A DNA stretch of 5,610 nt from Planctomycetota bacterium (GCA_016220045.1 JACRIP010000164.1:1-5610); one strand, 5' to 3'; counted from the first letter of the stretch, positions 1 through 5,610 are shown. The notes: a model not told the origin generated them from the letters alone. A program made the numbers and translations.

Positions 1-57
1 CCCCGGGATCGGCCGCGGGGCGCCCTCACACCGCCCGGCCCGTCCCGGCCCCTGCAT

Positions 58-160
58 CGTGGCCCTTCGTGTGTCCCGCCTACGTGGCCCTTCGTGTTCC
101 CGTCGTCTCTTCGTGGTCCTTCGTGGCCCTTCGTGTTCCCGTCTCTCTTCGTGGCCCTAC
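58..160. repeat. CTTCGTG-type direct repeat array downstream of pgpA
   Basis: The heptamer CTTCGTG occurs six times, starting at 65, 90, 109, 119, 129 and 147. It sits within larger units of about 38-39 bases: 83-104 and 122-143 are identical over 22 bases, and 58-78 and 150-158 are shorter partial copies. Read on the minus strand, the direction of the operon, the motif is CACGAAG, alternating with GGGCCACGAAG and GGGAACACGAAG. The pgpA stop codon (157-159) lies inside the last partial copy, so the array starts at the very 3' end of that gene. Similar CACGAAGG-rich intergenic repeats are, from memory, scattered in many environmental bacterial genomes, where they generate spurious ORFs. Function is unknown. 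There is no inverted-repeat stem plus T-run, so it does not look like a simple intrinsic terminator. Confidence 0.8.
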
Positions 161-672
161 GCCCCCCACGCCCACGCCGCCAGCCGCACCGCCACGTTCG
201 CGCACACCCCCGCCGCCAGATCGTCCACAGCGATCCCCCAGCCCGCCGGCAGCCGCTGCAGACGCGCGATCCCCAACGGCTTCGCCATGTCGAAAAACCG
301 GAAGGCGACAAACGCCGCCACCGCCCCGCCCAGCCCCCAGCGCGGCTCGATCCCGGCCACCGCGACGAAAAACCCCGCCACCTCGTCGAGCACGAAGGAC
401 GGCGGATCCTTGACGCCGAAGAAGCCCTCGGCCCAGCGCCCGAGCGCGATGCACCCGGCCGTCGCGAGCAGCGCCACGGCGCCACAGAGGAGCGCCAGCG
501 CACGCGCCTCGAGACCGCGGGCGGGCAGATACAGCAGGAAGGCGGCCAGCGTGCCGCAGGTGCCCGGGAAGTACGGCGAGTACCCGAAGAAGCAGGCGGT
601 TGCCGCGGCCGCCCGCGACCATTCCCATAGCCCGTGCGGACGCGGTCTCCGCCGCTCCCCCGCCGTGCTCAT
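157..672 (-). CDS. pgpA: phosphatidylglycerophosphatase A
   Basis: This 171-residue protein dephosphorylates phosphatidylglycerophosphate to phosphatidylglycerol, the step after PgsA, at the inner membrane. Its length matches the family (about 170 residues). The three PgpA signatures are present in order: a Pro-Gly-Thr-x-Gly-Thr block (FPGTCGTLAAF, residues 35-45), the acidic DEVAGF block (96-101, with D96 and E97), and FRFFDMAKP (124-132, with D128, K131 and P132) followed by VDDLAAG (149-155, with D150 and D151). The acidic residues fit the Mg-dependent catalytic site described for the family. Hydrophobic stretches at about 41-50, 58-77, 98-107 and 113-127 agree with an integral membrane protein. 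The ATG at 672 overlaps the pgsA stop as ATGA. No well-spaced Shine-Dalgarno precedes it, only AGGG directly against the start codon, so translational coupling to pgsA is likely. The stop is TAG at 157-159. Confidence 0.95.
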   Translation of the reverse strand: MSTAGERRRPRPHGLWEWSRAAAATACFFGYSPYFPGTCGTLAAFLLYLPARGLEARALALLCGAVALLATAGCIALGRWAEGFFGVKDPPSFVLDEVAGFFVAVAGIEPRWGLGGAVAAFVAFRFFDMAKPLGIARLQRLPAGWGIAVDDLAAGVCANVAVRLAAWAWGA

Positions 673-1355
673 CCCTGGGCCCCGGCCCCGGCCCCGGCCC
701 CGGCGCCCGCCCCGGCCTGCGCCGACCCGCCCGGCGCCCCCGCACCCGCCCCGCCGCTCCGCGGTTGCAGGAACACCACCCGCGCCGCCAGCACGTACGG
801 CACCGCCGAGAAGACCGTGACGAAGGTCGTCGCCCAGAACAGCCCGTAGATCAGCCACGCACACCACTCCTGGCCCAGCAGGTGGGCGTGGTAGAGCAGC
901 CCCGCCGTGATCGCGACGCACTGCAGGCCCATCTTCCACTTGCCGCTCGCCTGCGCCCCGAACGCGATCCCGCGCGACTCGGCGAGGGAGCGGATGCCCG
1001 AGATCAGGAACTCGCGCGAGACGATGAGCAGCACCATCCACGCCGGGAGCTGCCGGGCGAGCTCGGGCAGGGTGAGGAAGTAGATGAAGGACCCGCAGAT
1101 CAGGATCTTGTCGACGAAGGGGTCCATCACGCGCCCGAGGTCGGTCACCATGCCGTATTTGCGCGCGAAGTACCCGTCGAAGTAGTCGCTGATCGCGGCC
1201 ACCAGGAAGAGCAGGATGGCCCCGTCGAGCAGCCAGCGATTGCGTGGCAGCTCGGCCGCCGCCGCCCCGCCCGCGAGATCGGTGAAAGACAGGAGCGCGA
1301 AGTAGACCGCGGAGACGATCAGCCGCGCGAGCGTGATCTTGTTGGGTAGATTCAT
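669..1355 (-). CDS. pgsA: CDP-diacylglycerol--glycerol-3-phosphate 3-phosphatidyltransferase (PGP synthase)
   Basis: This 228-residue integral membrane enzyme transfers the phosphatidyl group of CDP-diacylglycerol to glycerol-3-phosphate. The product is phosphatidylglycerophosphate, the precursor of phosphatidylglycerol and cardiolipin. The CDP-alcohol phosphotransferase signature DG-x2-AR-x8-G-x3-D-x3-D is complete: D60, G61, A64, R65, G74, D78 and D82, with the extra conserved D57. The N-terminal MNLPNKITLARL and the SREFLISGIRSLAESRG (113-129) and GKWKMGLQ (138-145) blocks are typical of PgsA rather than other family members. Hydrophobic helices occur at about 12-24, 43-56, 84-96, 104-119, 143-160 and 166-190. 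The catalytic body ends near residue 198. A Gly/Ala-rich tail of about 30 residues follows that the family normally lacks, encoded partly by a GGGGCC hexamer repeat. The ATG at 1355 overlaps the rimO TGA (1352-1354), and the TGA at 669-671 overlaps the pgpA ATG, so the gene sits mid-operon. Confidence 0.96.
   Translation of the reverse strand: MNLPNKITLARLIVSAVYFALLSFTDLAGGAAAAELPRNRWLLDGAILLFLVAAISDYFDGYFARKYGMVTDLGRVMDPFVDKILICGSFIYFLTLPELARQLPAWMVLLIVSREFLISGIRSLAESRGIAFGAQASGKWKMGLQCVAITAGLLYHAHLLGQEWCAWLIYGLFWATTFVTVFSAVPYVLAARVVFLQPRSGGAGAGAPGGSAQAGAGAGAGAGAGAQG
678..703 (-). repeat. (GGGGCC)4 hexanucleotide tandem repeat in the 3' end of pgsA
   Basis: The plus strand reads GGCCCC four times without error (678-701) followed by GG, which is four GGGGCC units on the coding (minus) strand. 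It encodes part of the alternating Gly-Ala tail of PgsA. Because the unit is six bases, changes in copy number would lengthen or shorten the tail by two residues without a frameshift. The tract ends five bases before the pgpA ATG, so it covers the position where a ribosome binding site would normally lie. The G-runs on the transcript side could form a G-quadruplex or strong GC pairing. That structural role is inference. Confidence 0.85.
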
Positions 1356-2710
1356 ACCCGCCCGTGCAGGTCGTAACCGTCTGCCGCCGTCACCCGCGCC
1401 TCGTAAATCCCGCCCACCTTCAGGTCTTTCCCGGAGAGCGTGATCACGCCGTCGATCTCCGGCGCGTCGGCCCAGGTCCGCCCGATCCACTGGTTCTTGC
1501 GGTTGTCCGCCGGCCGGTCCACGATCACCGGATGGCGCTTGCCCACCAGCGACGCGCCGAAGCGGAAGGCGATCTTCTGCTGCGTCGCCATCACCGCGGC
1601 GAACCGCTGCTCCACGATCTCGGCCGGGACCTGATCCACGAAATCCGCCGCCGGCGTGCCGGCCTCGCGGGAGTACTTGAAGGTCCCGAGGCGCTCGAAC
1701 TTGACCTCCTCCAGGAAGGCGAGGAGGTCGGCGACGTCCTCGTCGGTCTCGCCCGGGAAGCCGACGATCACCGAGGTGCGGAGCGCCAGGCCCGGCACGC
1801 CGTCGCGCAGCGCCGCAAGCAGGTCGAGCTGCTTCGCCCGCGTCGTCCGGCGCGCCATGCGGCGCAGCATGCGGTCGCTCGCGTGCTGGATCGGGATGTC
1901 GAGGTACTTCACGACCTGCGGGGTGCGCGCGAGGGTCGCGATCAGCTCCGGCGTGGTGTTCGCCGGGTAGGCGTACATGACGCGCACCCACTGGACGCCC
2001 TTGACCCCGGCGACCGCCTCGACCACCTCGGGCAGGCGCGTCGGCCCGCCCAGGTCTCTGCCGTAGTCCGTCGTGTCCTGGGCGACCAGCAGGATCTCGC
2101 GCGCGCCGTCGGCGGCGAGCTCGCGCACCTCCTCCAGGATCTTCCCGAGCGGCTTGGAGCGGAAGGAGCCGCGGATCGTCGGAATGATGCAGAAGGTGCA
2201 CGGATTGTCGCACCCCTCGGAGACCTTGACGTAGGCGAAATGCGACGGCGTGAGGCGCAACCGGCCGACGTCCTCGGTGCAGGCGCGCTCGTTCGAGCCG
2301 ACCGCGTCCACGGGCGCGGCGCAGGAGGGACCGGCGATGCGCCGGCAGATCTCGGCGATCTTCCCCTGGTCCTGGATGCCGAGCAGCCCGTCCACACCGG
2401 GCACGTCGTCGAGCAGCCCCGCGCCGTAGCGCTGCGCCAGGCAGCCGGCCACCAGCACGCCCTTGACCACGCCCTGGTCCTTCAGCGCCAGCGCCTCCCG
2501 GATCACCCGCAGCGACTCCTGGCGCGAGTCCTCGATGAACCCGCAGGTGTTGACCACGACGACGTCGGCCTCATGGGCGTCGGCGCAGAGCAGGAAGCCG
2601 TCGGACATCAGGTTGCCGAGCAGCACCTCGGAGTCCACGAGGTTCTTGGGGCAGCCGAGGGTGACGAAGGCGACCTTCGGCGCGACCAGGGCGGCGCGGG
2701 AACGACGCAT
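1352..2710 (-). CDS. rimO: ribosomal protein S12 methylthiotransferase RimO
   Basis: This 452-residue radical-SAM enzyme methylthiolates the conserved aspartate of ribosomal protein S12 and acts in the cytoplasm. The N-terminal methylthiotransferase domain (about 12-140) carries the three auxiliary [4Fe-4S] cysteines: C20 in TLGCPKN, C56 in NTCGF and C90 in AGCLAQ. The radical-SAM motif CxxxCxxC is EGCDNPCTFCIIP, with C167, C171 and C174. A TRAM-type C-terminal domain (about 385-452) contains DAPEIDG (415-421), characteristic of RimO rather than MiaB or MtaB. Length is close to the usual 430-450 residues. I chose the ATG at 2710 because AAGGAAG lies seven bases upstream (2718-2724) and the homologous part of the protein begins right after it. 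A longer frame reaching an ATG at 2794 would start inside the predicted promoter and adds Pro/Arg-rich sequence unlike the family. The TGA overlaps the pgsA start. Confidence 0.97.
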   Translation of the reverse strand: MRRSRAALVAPKVAFVTLGCPKNLVDSEVLLGNLMSDGFLLCADAHEADVVVVNTCGFIEDSRQESLRVIREALALKDQGVVKGVLVAGCLAQRYGAGLLDDVPGVDGLLGIQDQGKIAEICRRIAGPSCAAPVDAVGSNERACTEDVGRLRLTPSHFAYVKVSEGCDNPCTFCIIPTIRGSFRSKPLGKILEEVRELAADGAREILLVAQDTTDYGRDLGGPTRLPEVVEAVAGVKGVQWVRVMYAYPANTTPELIATLARTPQVVKYLDIPIQHASDRMLRRMARRTTRAKQLDLLAALRDGVPGLALRTSVIVGFPGETDEDVADLLAFLEEVKFERLGTFKYSREAGTPAADFVDQVPAEIVEQRFAAVMATQQKIAFRFGASLVGKRHPVIVDRPADNRKNQWIGRTWADAPEIDGVITLSGKDLKVGGIYEARVTAADGYDLHGRV

Positions 2711-2717
2711 GCGGCGG

Positions 2718-2724
2718 CTTCCTT
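2718..2724 (-). promoter_or_regulatory. rimO ribosome binding site
   Basis: AAGGAAG on the minus strand sits seven bases before the ATG at 2710. It is a good Shine-Dalgarno match at normal spacing, and it decides the rimO start in favour of 2710 over the upstream in-frame ATG at 2794. Confidence 0.8.
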
Positions 2725-2765
2725 GTTCAACAGGCGGCGGAAACGGGGGTGCGGAAAGGGCGAGT

Positions 2766-2794
2766 AGTATACGCGATCGGCCCGCGCAGGGCAA
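2766..2794 (-). promoter_or_regulatory. predicted sigma70-type promoter for the rimO-pgsA-pgpA operon
   Basis: On the minus strand, TTGCCC (2789-2794) and TATACT (2766-2771) are separated by exactly 17 bases. The -10 box differs from the consensus TATAAT at one position, and the -35 box keeps TTG. This AT-containing patch stands out in very GC-rich surroundings. The start of transcription would fall near 2759, giving a leader of about 50 bases before the rimO ATG. No operator-like palindrome is obvious. It was predicted from sequence alone. Confidence 0.65.
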
Positions 2795-2835
2795 GCGAGA
2801 AGCGCGAACCGGTGCGCGCCTGGGTGACCTTTTTC

Positions 2836-2865
2836 TTTCCCGCTGCGCGTACCCGATGGTAGAAT
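2836..2865 (+). promoter_or_regulatory. possible promoter for the phosphatase regulator gene
   Basis: TAGAAT (2860-2865) is a good -10 candidate, one mismatch from TATAAT, in the local context GATGGTAGAATC. The best -35 candidate is weak: TTTCCC (2836-2841), 18 bases upstream, within a pyrimidine run. Transcription would begin near 2872, leaving a leader of about 80 bases. The poor -35 box means this could be an activator-dependent or alternative-sigma promoter, or a chance match. Confidence 0.4.
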
Positions 2866-2890
2866 CCGCGCTCGGGGGAACCAGGGCACA

Positions 2891-2934
2891 AAGCCGCCTG
2901 CAGCCGCAACCTATGCGCTGCCACGGCCAGGCTT
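2891..2934 (+). other. potential hairpin in the 5' leader of the phosphatase regulator gene
   Basis: An imperfect stem can be drawn: AAGCC (2891-2895) with GGCTT (2930-2934), GCC (2896-2898) with GGC (2925-2927), and GCAGC (2900-2904) with GCTGC (2917-2921), capped by a loop at 2905-2916. It ends six bases before the Shine-Dalgarno. There is no T-run, so it is not a terminator. GC-rich leaders form such stems easily, so a regulatory role is only a possibility. Confidence 0.3.
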
Positions 2935-2940
2935 CGATTC

Positions 2941-2946
2941 GAGAGG
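2941..2946 (+). promoter_or_regulatory. ribosome binding site of the phosphatase regulator gene
   Basis: GAGAGG lies six bases before the ATG at 2953. An in-frame TAG at 2860-2862, with no ATG, GTG or TTG between it and 2953, makes this the only plausible start. Confidence 0.7.
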
Positions 2947-2952
2947 GCGTCC

Positions 2953-5610
2953 ATGCCGGAACTCAAGGGTCCCGTGTTCGACTTCCTGCGGCTCTTCAAC
3001 AAGCTCGCCCGTTCGCTCAAGCTCTACTCCAAGACCCACCCCTCGGTCATCAAGGACAGCGAGCTGATCATGGCCGCCCTCAACGGCGCGTTGAAGGGCA
3101 AGGACAGCCTCGCCCTCGGCAACGACCAGGGCATCCTGGTCGTTCAGGGGGACATGATCAAGGACAAGTCCGAGGTCGTCGCCAAATTCATCGAGGCGCT
3201 CAAGACCACCCGCATCGCCCAGTTCGTCATCCGCCGCGGCGCTACCTCCGTCGAGGTCCTCGACCTGATCCGGCTCACCGCGATGAAGCCCGAAGAGGTC
3301 ATGAAGAACAACCGCCTCGACCCGGAATTGCTGCGCAACTTTCGTAACATCAAGGTCGTGGAAGCGCGCTACGTCCTGGTCACCGACTCGGAAGAGGTCG
3401 TGGACCGCACGCTGGTCGGCGGCGGCGAGGGGGGGGCAAACGACTCCACCCTGGAGAAGGAGGCGGCGAAGCTCCTCAAGGACGCGGGCATCACCAAGAA
3501 GGAAGACCTATCTCAGCTTCTCGACCAGATGTTCGAACGCCAGATCGGCGGCGCGGCCGACGGCGGCGGACCGGTCGCCGGCGGCCTCGACGGCGTCATC
3601 GACTTCTTCAATCGCATGTCGCCCCATCTCAGCGGCATGGAGCAGGGAGCCGCCCAGGAGAAGATGGGCCATTACTTCTCGACCCTGCTTTCGAAGGTCC
3701 TCAACCCCGAAGCCGGCATGGACCAGGCGCTGGCCGATCTGGAGAAGGCCCTCGACGGCATGCCCGGCCAGTGCAAGGAGATCCTGTTCGGGACCGACAT
3801 GCAGAACCCGGACCGGAGCGAGCTCCTCAAGGTGCTCAAGCGCCTCAACCCTGCGCTGCAGGGCGGACTGGTCAAGGCCGAAGTCCTCTCCGGTAAACTC
3901 CCGACCGACCAACTGAAGCAGACCATCGAGGCCCTCGCGCCCACGCCCGACGAGTTCGTGGGCTTGATGGACATGGTCACCACCGAGCTGGTCAAGGCCG
4001 GCGGCTCCCTCGACGAAGCGCAGGAGCAGATGAAGAAGCTCTTCCGCCTGCTGCCGGTCATCGAGGAGACCATGTCGGTCCAGGGGAGCATCCTGATCAT
4101 GGACGCCGACGAAAACTCGGTCGCCGGCTACACCAAGGACCTCTGGGACTGCGGCTACCTCGTCACGCCCCACGACAGCGGCAAACGCGGCATGGACGCC
4201 TGGCACGACAAGAAGCGCTTCGATTGCGTCATCATGGACATCCGTCTTCCCGGCATGAGCGGCCTCGAAGTGCTCAACCAATTCATGACGGAAGAAAACC
4301 CGCCGCCCGTCATCGTCACCACCGAGAACCCGCGCTTCCGCGATGCCTTTGAGGTCGTCTCCTATCCCAAGCTCCGCTTCTTCCTCAAGCCCGTCGAAGC
4401 TTCCGACATCCTCGCGGCCGTGATGGACTTCTGCCCGCCCAAGGAGGAATCCGATCACGAAGACGTCAAGATCGACGAGCGCGAAATGTCGCGCGCCAAA
4501 GACGTCCAGATGTGCCTGGTGCCGAAGGAACTCCCGCCGATCCCCGAGTTCGACCTCGCCGTCCAGTACAAGGCTGCCCAAGACGTCAGCGGCGACTACT
4601 ACGACGTGCTCGCGCTGCCCGGCGGCAAGATCGGCCTCATCGTCGCCGACGTTTCCGGCAAGAACATCTCCGGCGCCATGGTCATGGTCATGGTCCGCAC
4701 CGTCTTCCACAGCGTCGCCGCCAACTCGCTCTCGCCCAAGAGCACGCTGATCGAGGTCAACAAGTTCCTGGTGAAGGACATCCGGCGCGGCATGTTCGTC
4801 AGCGCCATCTACGGCGTCCTGGACCCCGCCAACCGCGCCCTCGTCATTGCCAGCGCCGGCCACAACCCGCCGCTGGTCTGGAACCGCACCGCGGGCTTCG
4901 GCGAAATGCTGGAGCTGCCCGGCATGGCGATGGGCGTCGCCGACAACTGGCGCTTCGAGGACGCGATCAAGGAAGAGACCGTGCTCTTCGAGGCCGGCGA
5001 CCGCATCGTCCTGTACACCGACGGCGTGACCGAGGCGATGAGCGCGAAGGACGAGGAATTCTCGGAGAAGCGCTTCCTCAAGCTCGTGAATTTCCACCGC
5101 GGCGCCGATTCGGCCACGCTGCTCAAGGAGGTGATGAAGGCGATCGAGGTGCACCGCGGTCTGGCGCCGCAGAGCGACGACATCACGCTGCTCACGGCGC
5201 GCCTGGTGCCGGGTCTGGGGCTCGGCGCGGACAGCGCGGTCAAGGCGTCGGTGACCATCGAACGCGGCCCGGCGGCAGCAGCGGCGACGGCAGGCGGCGC
5301 TCCGGAGGAAGTGGCCGCCGAAGTGCCCGGGGGCGACGCGGAGGATGCGCCCGCGGCCGCGAGCGCTGAAGCCGAGGGTGCAGCCGCCGGCGCGGAGGAG
5401 GAGATCGTCCCGGCGGAGGTGGTCGAGGACGAAGTGGAGCCGGTCTCCGACGACATCGAGGCGCTCGACTACCAGAGCTCGATGGCCACGCCGGAGGACA
5501 TGGCGGCGCTCGGGCGCGCGGCGGAGGACGCGGTGGCGGCCACGGCCGGGAAGACCCCCGAGCCCGCGGCGCCTTCTCCGGCGAATGCCCGAGCCGGCGC
5601 CGCGGCCCCG
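2953..5610 (+). CDS. receiver-domain PP2C (RsbU/SpoIIE-type) serine phosphatase with unknown N-terminal region; 3' end beyond window
   Basis: The frame is open for 886 codons to the window edge with no stop, so the gene is partial at its 3' end. Residues 1-155 contain LKLYSKTHPSV (22-32), then an alternating helix/strand region resembling, from memory, an uncharacterised domain found beside HD-GYP and HEAT-repeat modules. A Gly-rich linker (156-163) and a mostly helical region (about 165-375) follow, which I cannot name. A receiver domain (about 378-492) shows phospho-acceptor D429 in MDIRLPGMSG, T456 and the K479-P480 pair. The usual second acidic pocket residue is alanine (A385 in MDADE). 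The PP2C/SpoIIE domain (about 500-752) has metal-binding D548 (SGDYYD), D566 (ADVSGK), D690 (YTDGVTE) and D742/D743 (SDDITLL), plus AGHNPPL near 637. Residues 755-886 are an Ala/Glu-rich acidic tail. By analogy it dephosphorylates an anti-sigma-factor antagonist under phosphorelay control. No signal peptide or membrane segment is seen, so it is probably cytoplasmic. No partner gene is in the window. Confidence 0.93.
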   Translation, partial: MPELKGPVFDFLRLFNKLARSLKLYSKTHPSVIKDSELIMAALNGALKGKDSLALGNDQGILVVQGDMIKDKSEVVAKFIEALKTTRIAQFVIRRGATSVEVLDLIRLTAMKPEEVMKNNRLDPELLRNFRNIKVVEARYVLVTDSEEVVDRTLVGGGEGGANDSTLEKEAAKLLKDAGITKKEDLSQLLDQMFERQIGGAADGGGPVAGGLDGVIDFFNRMSPHLSGMEQGAAQEKMGHYFSTLLSKVLNPEAGMDQALADLEKALDGMPGQCKEILFGTDMQNPDRSELLKVLKRLNPALQGGLVKAEVLSGKLPTDQLKQTIEALAPTPDEFVGLMDMVTTELVKAGGSLDEAQEQMKKLFRLLPVIEETMSVQGSILIMDADENSVAGYTKDLWDCGYLVTPHDSGKRGMDAWHDKKRFDCVIMDIRLPGMSGLEVLNQFMTEENPPPVIVTTENPRFRDAFEVVSYPKLRFFLKPVEASDILAAVMDFCPPKEESDHEDVKIDEREMSRAKDVQMCLVPKELPPIPEFDLAVQYKAAQDVSGDYYDVLALPGGKIGLIVADVSGKNISGAMVMVMVRTVFHSVAANSLSPKSTLIEVNKFLVKDIRRGMFVSAIYGVLDPANRALVIASAGHNPPLVWNRTAGFGEMLELPGMAMGVADNWRFEDAIKEETVLFEAGDRIVLYTDGVTEAMSAKDEEFSEKRFLKLVNFHRGADSATLLKEVMKAIEVHRGLAPQSDDITLLTARLVPGLGLGADSAVKASVTIERGPAAAAATAGGAPEEVAAEVPGGDAEDAPAAASAEAEGAAAGAEEEIVPAEVVEDEVEPVSDDIEALDYQSSMATPEDMAALGRAAEDAVAATAGKTPEPAAPSPANARAGAAAP

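Noticed and set aside
1..57. Possible start of a further minus-strand gene downstream of pgpA (cinA often follows pgpA in related operons).
   Set aside because: The minus-strand ATG at 57 gives only 19 codons in the window, with none of the expected CinA N-terminal sequence. Nothing here supports a gene.
58..160. CRISPR-like array at the CTTCGTG repeats.
   Set aside because: Repeat units abut or are separated by a few bases of related sequence, with no unique spacers of regular length and no cas genes.
80..745. Several overlapping frames on both strands across pgpA and the repeat array.
   Set aside because: They are Arg/Pro/Gly-rich shadows produced by GC-rich sequence and by the CTTCGTG repeats. 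pgpA in its own frame explains the region.
1364..2767. A 467-codon plus-strand frame opposite rimO.
   Set aside because: It is antisense to a complete RimO with all six cluster cysteines. The product is Arg/His/Ala-rich and lacks domain motifs.
2711..2794. N-terminal extension of rimO to an ATG at 2794.
   Set aside because: That start lies inside the predicted -35 box and lacks family similarity. The ATG at 2710 has a clear Shine-Dalgarno and begins where RimO homology begins.
2866..2940. Resemblance of the phosphatase gene leader to a c-di-GMP-I (GEMM) riboswitch: CCGCG, GGAACC, CACAAAGCC and GGCCAGGCTTCG in a similar order.
   Set aside because: The GNRA-capped hairpin expected between AAACC and GGGACGCAAAGCC is missing (only one base separates ACC and GGG), and the second hairpin does not match well. 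The predicted transcription start also falls inside the element. A covariance-model search would settle it.
3508..5154. A 548-codon open frame on the minus strand opposite the phosphatase gene.
   Set aside because: It is the mirror of a C/G-ending-codon gene. Its translation is His/Asp/Glu/Leu-rich with no recognisable domain, while the plus strand in the same place encodes intact REC and PP2C motifs.
4512..5369. A 285-codon plus-strand frame within the phosphatase gene.
   Set aside because: It is out of frame with the PP2C domain and its translation is Arg/Gly/Pro-rich low complexity, a typical high-GC shadow frame.

Overview
The window is a GC-rich bacterial chromosome segment with two divergent transcription units around a 242-base intergenic region. 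The very high GC, the C/G-ending codons and the gene order rimO-pgsA-pgpA suggest a high-GC member of the former Deltaproteobacteria (Desulfobacterota or Myxococcota) or a similar environmental lineage. That placement is inference; there is no rRNA or other taxonomic marker here.

Left unit, minus strand (2710 down to 157): rimO (ribosomal protein S12 methylthiotransferase), pgsA (phosphatidylglycerophosphate synthase) and pgpA (phosphatidylglycerophosphatase A). The three genes are joined by two 4-base ATGA overlaps, so they are almost certainly one translationally coupled operon. PgsA makes phosphatidylglycerophosphate from CDP-diacylglycerol and glycerol-3-phosphate. PgpA then removes the terminal phosphate to give phosphatidylglycerol. 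RimO belongs to ribosome modification and shares only the transcript. A good sigma70-type promoter (TTGCCC, 17 bases, TATACT) and a clear Shine-Dalgarno fix the rimO start at 2710. Just past pgpA (58-160) is a small array of CTTCGTG-type direct repeats. Bases 1-57 hold nothing I can call.

Right unit, plus strand (2953 to the window edge): one large reading frame, open for 886 codons with no stop. It encodes a cytoplasmic multidomain signalling protein. It has a roughly 375-residue N-terminal region of unknown function, a response-regulator receiver domain, an RsbU/SpoIIE-type PP2C serine phosphatase domain, and a long Ala/Glu/Gly/Pro-rich acidic tail that continues beyond the window. It probably couples a two-component phosphorelay to a partner-switching (anti-sigma/anti-anti-sigma) pathway, but no partner genes are visible.

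Most of the window is ordinary housekeeping sequence. The points most worth a second look are the architecture of the phosphatase protein and its unusual receiver acidic pocket, the (GGGGCC)4 tract just before the pgpA start codon, and the CTTCGTG repeat array. I found no CRISPR array, tRNA, rRNA, insertion sequence or defence system.
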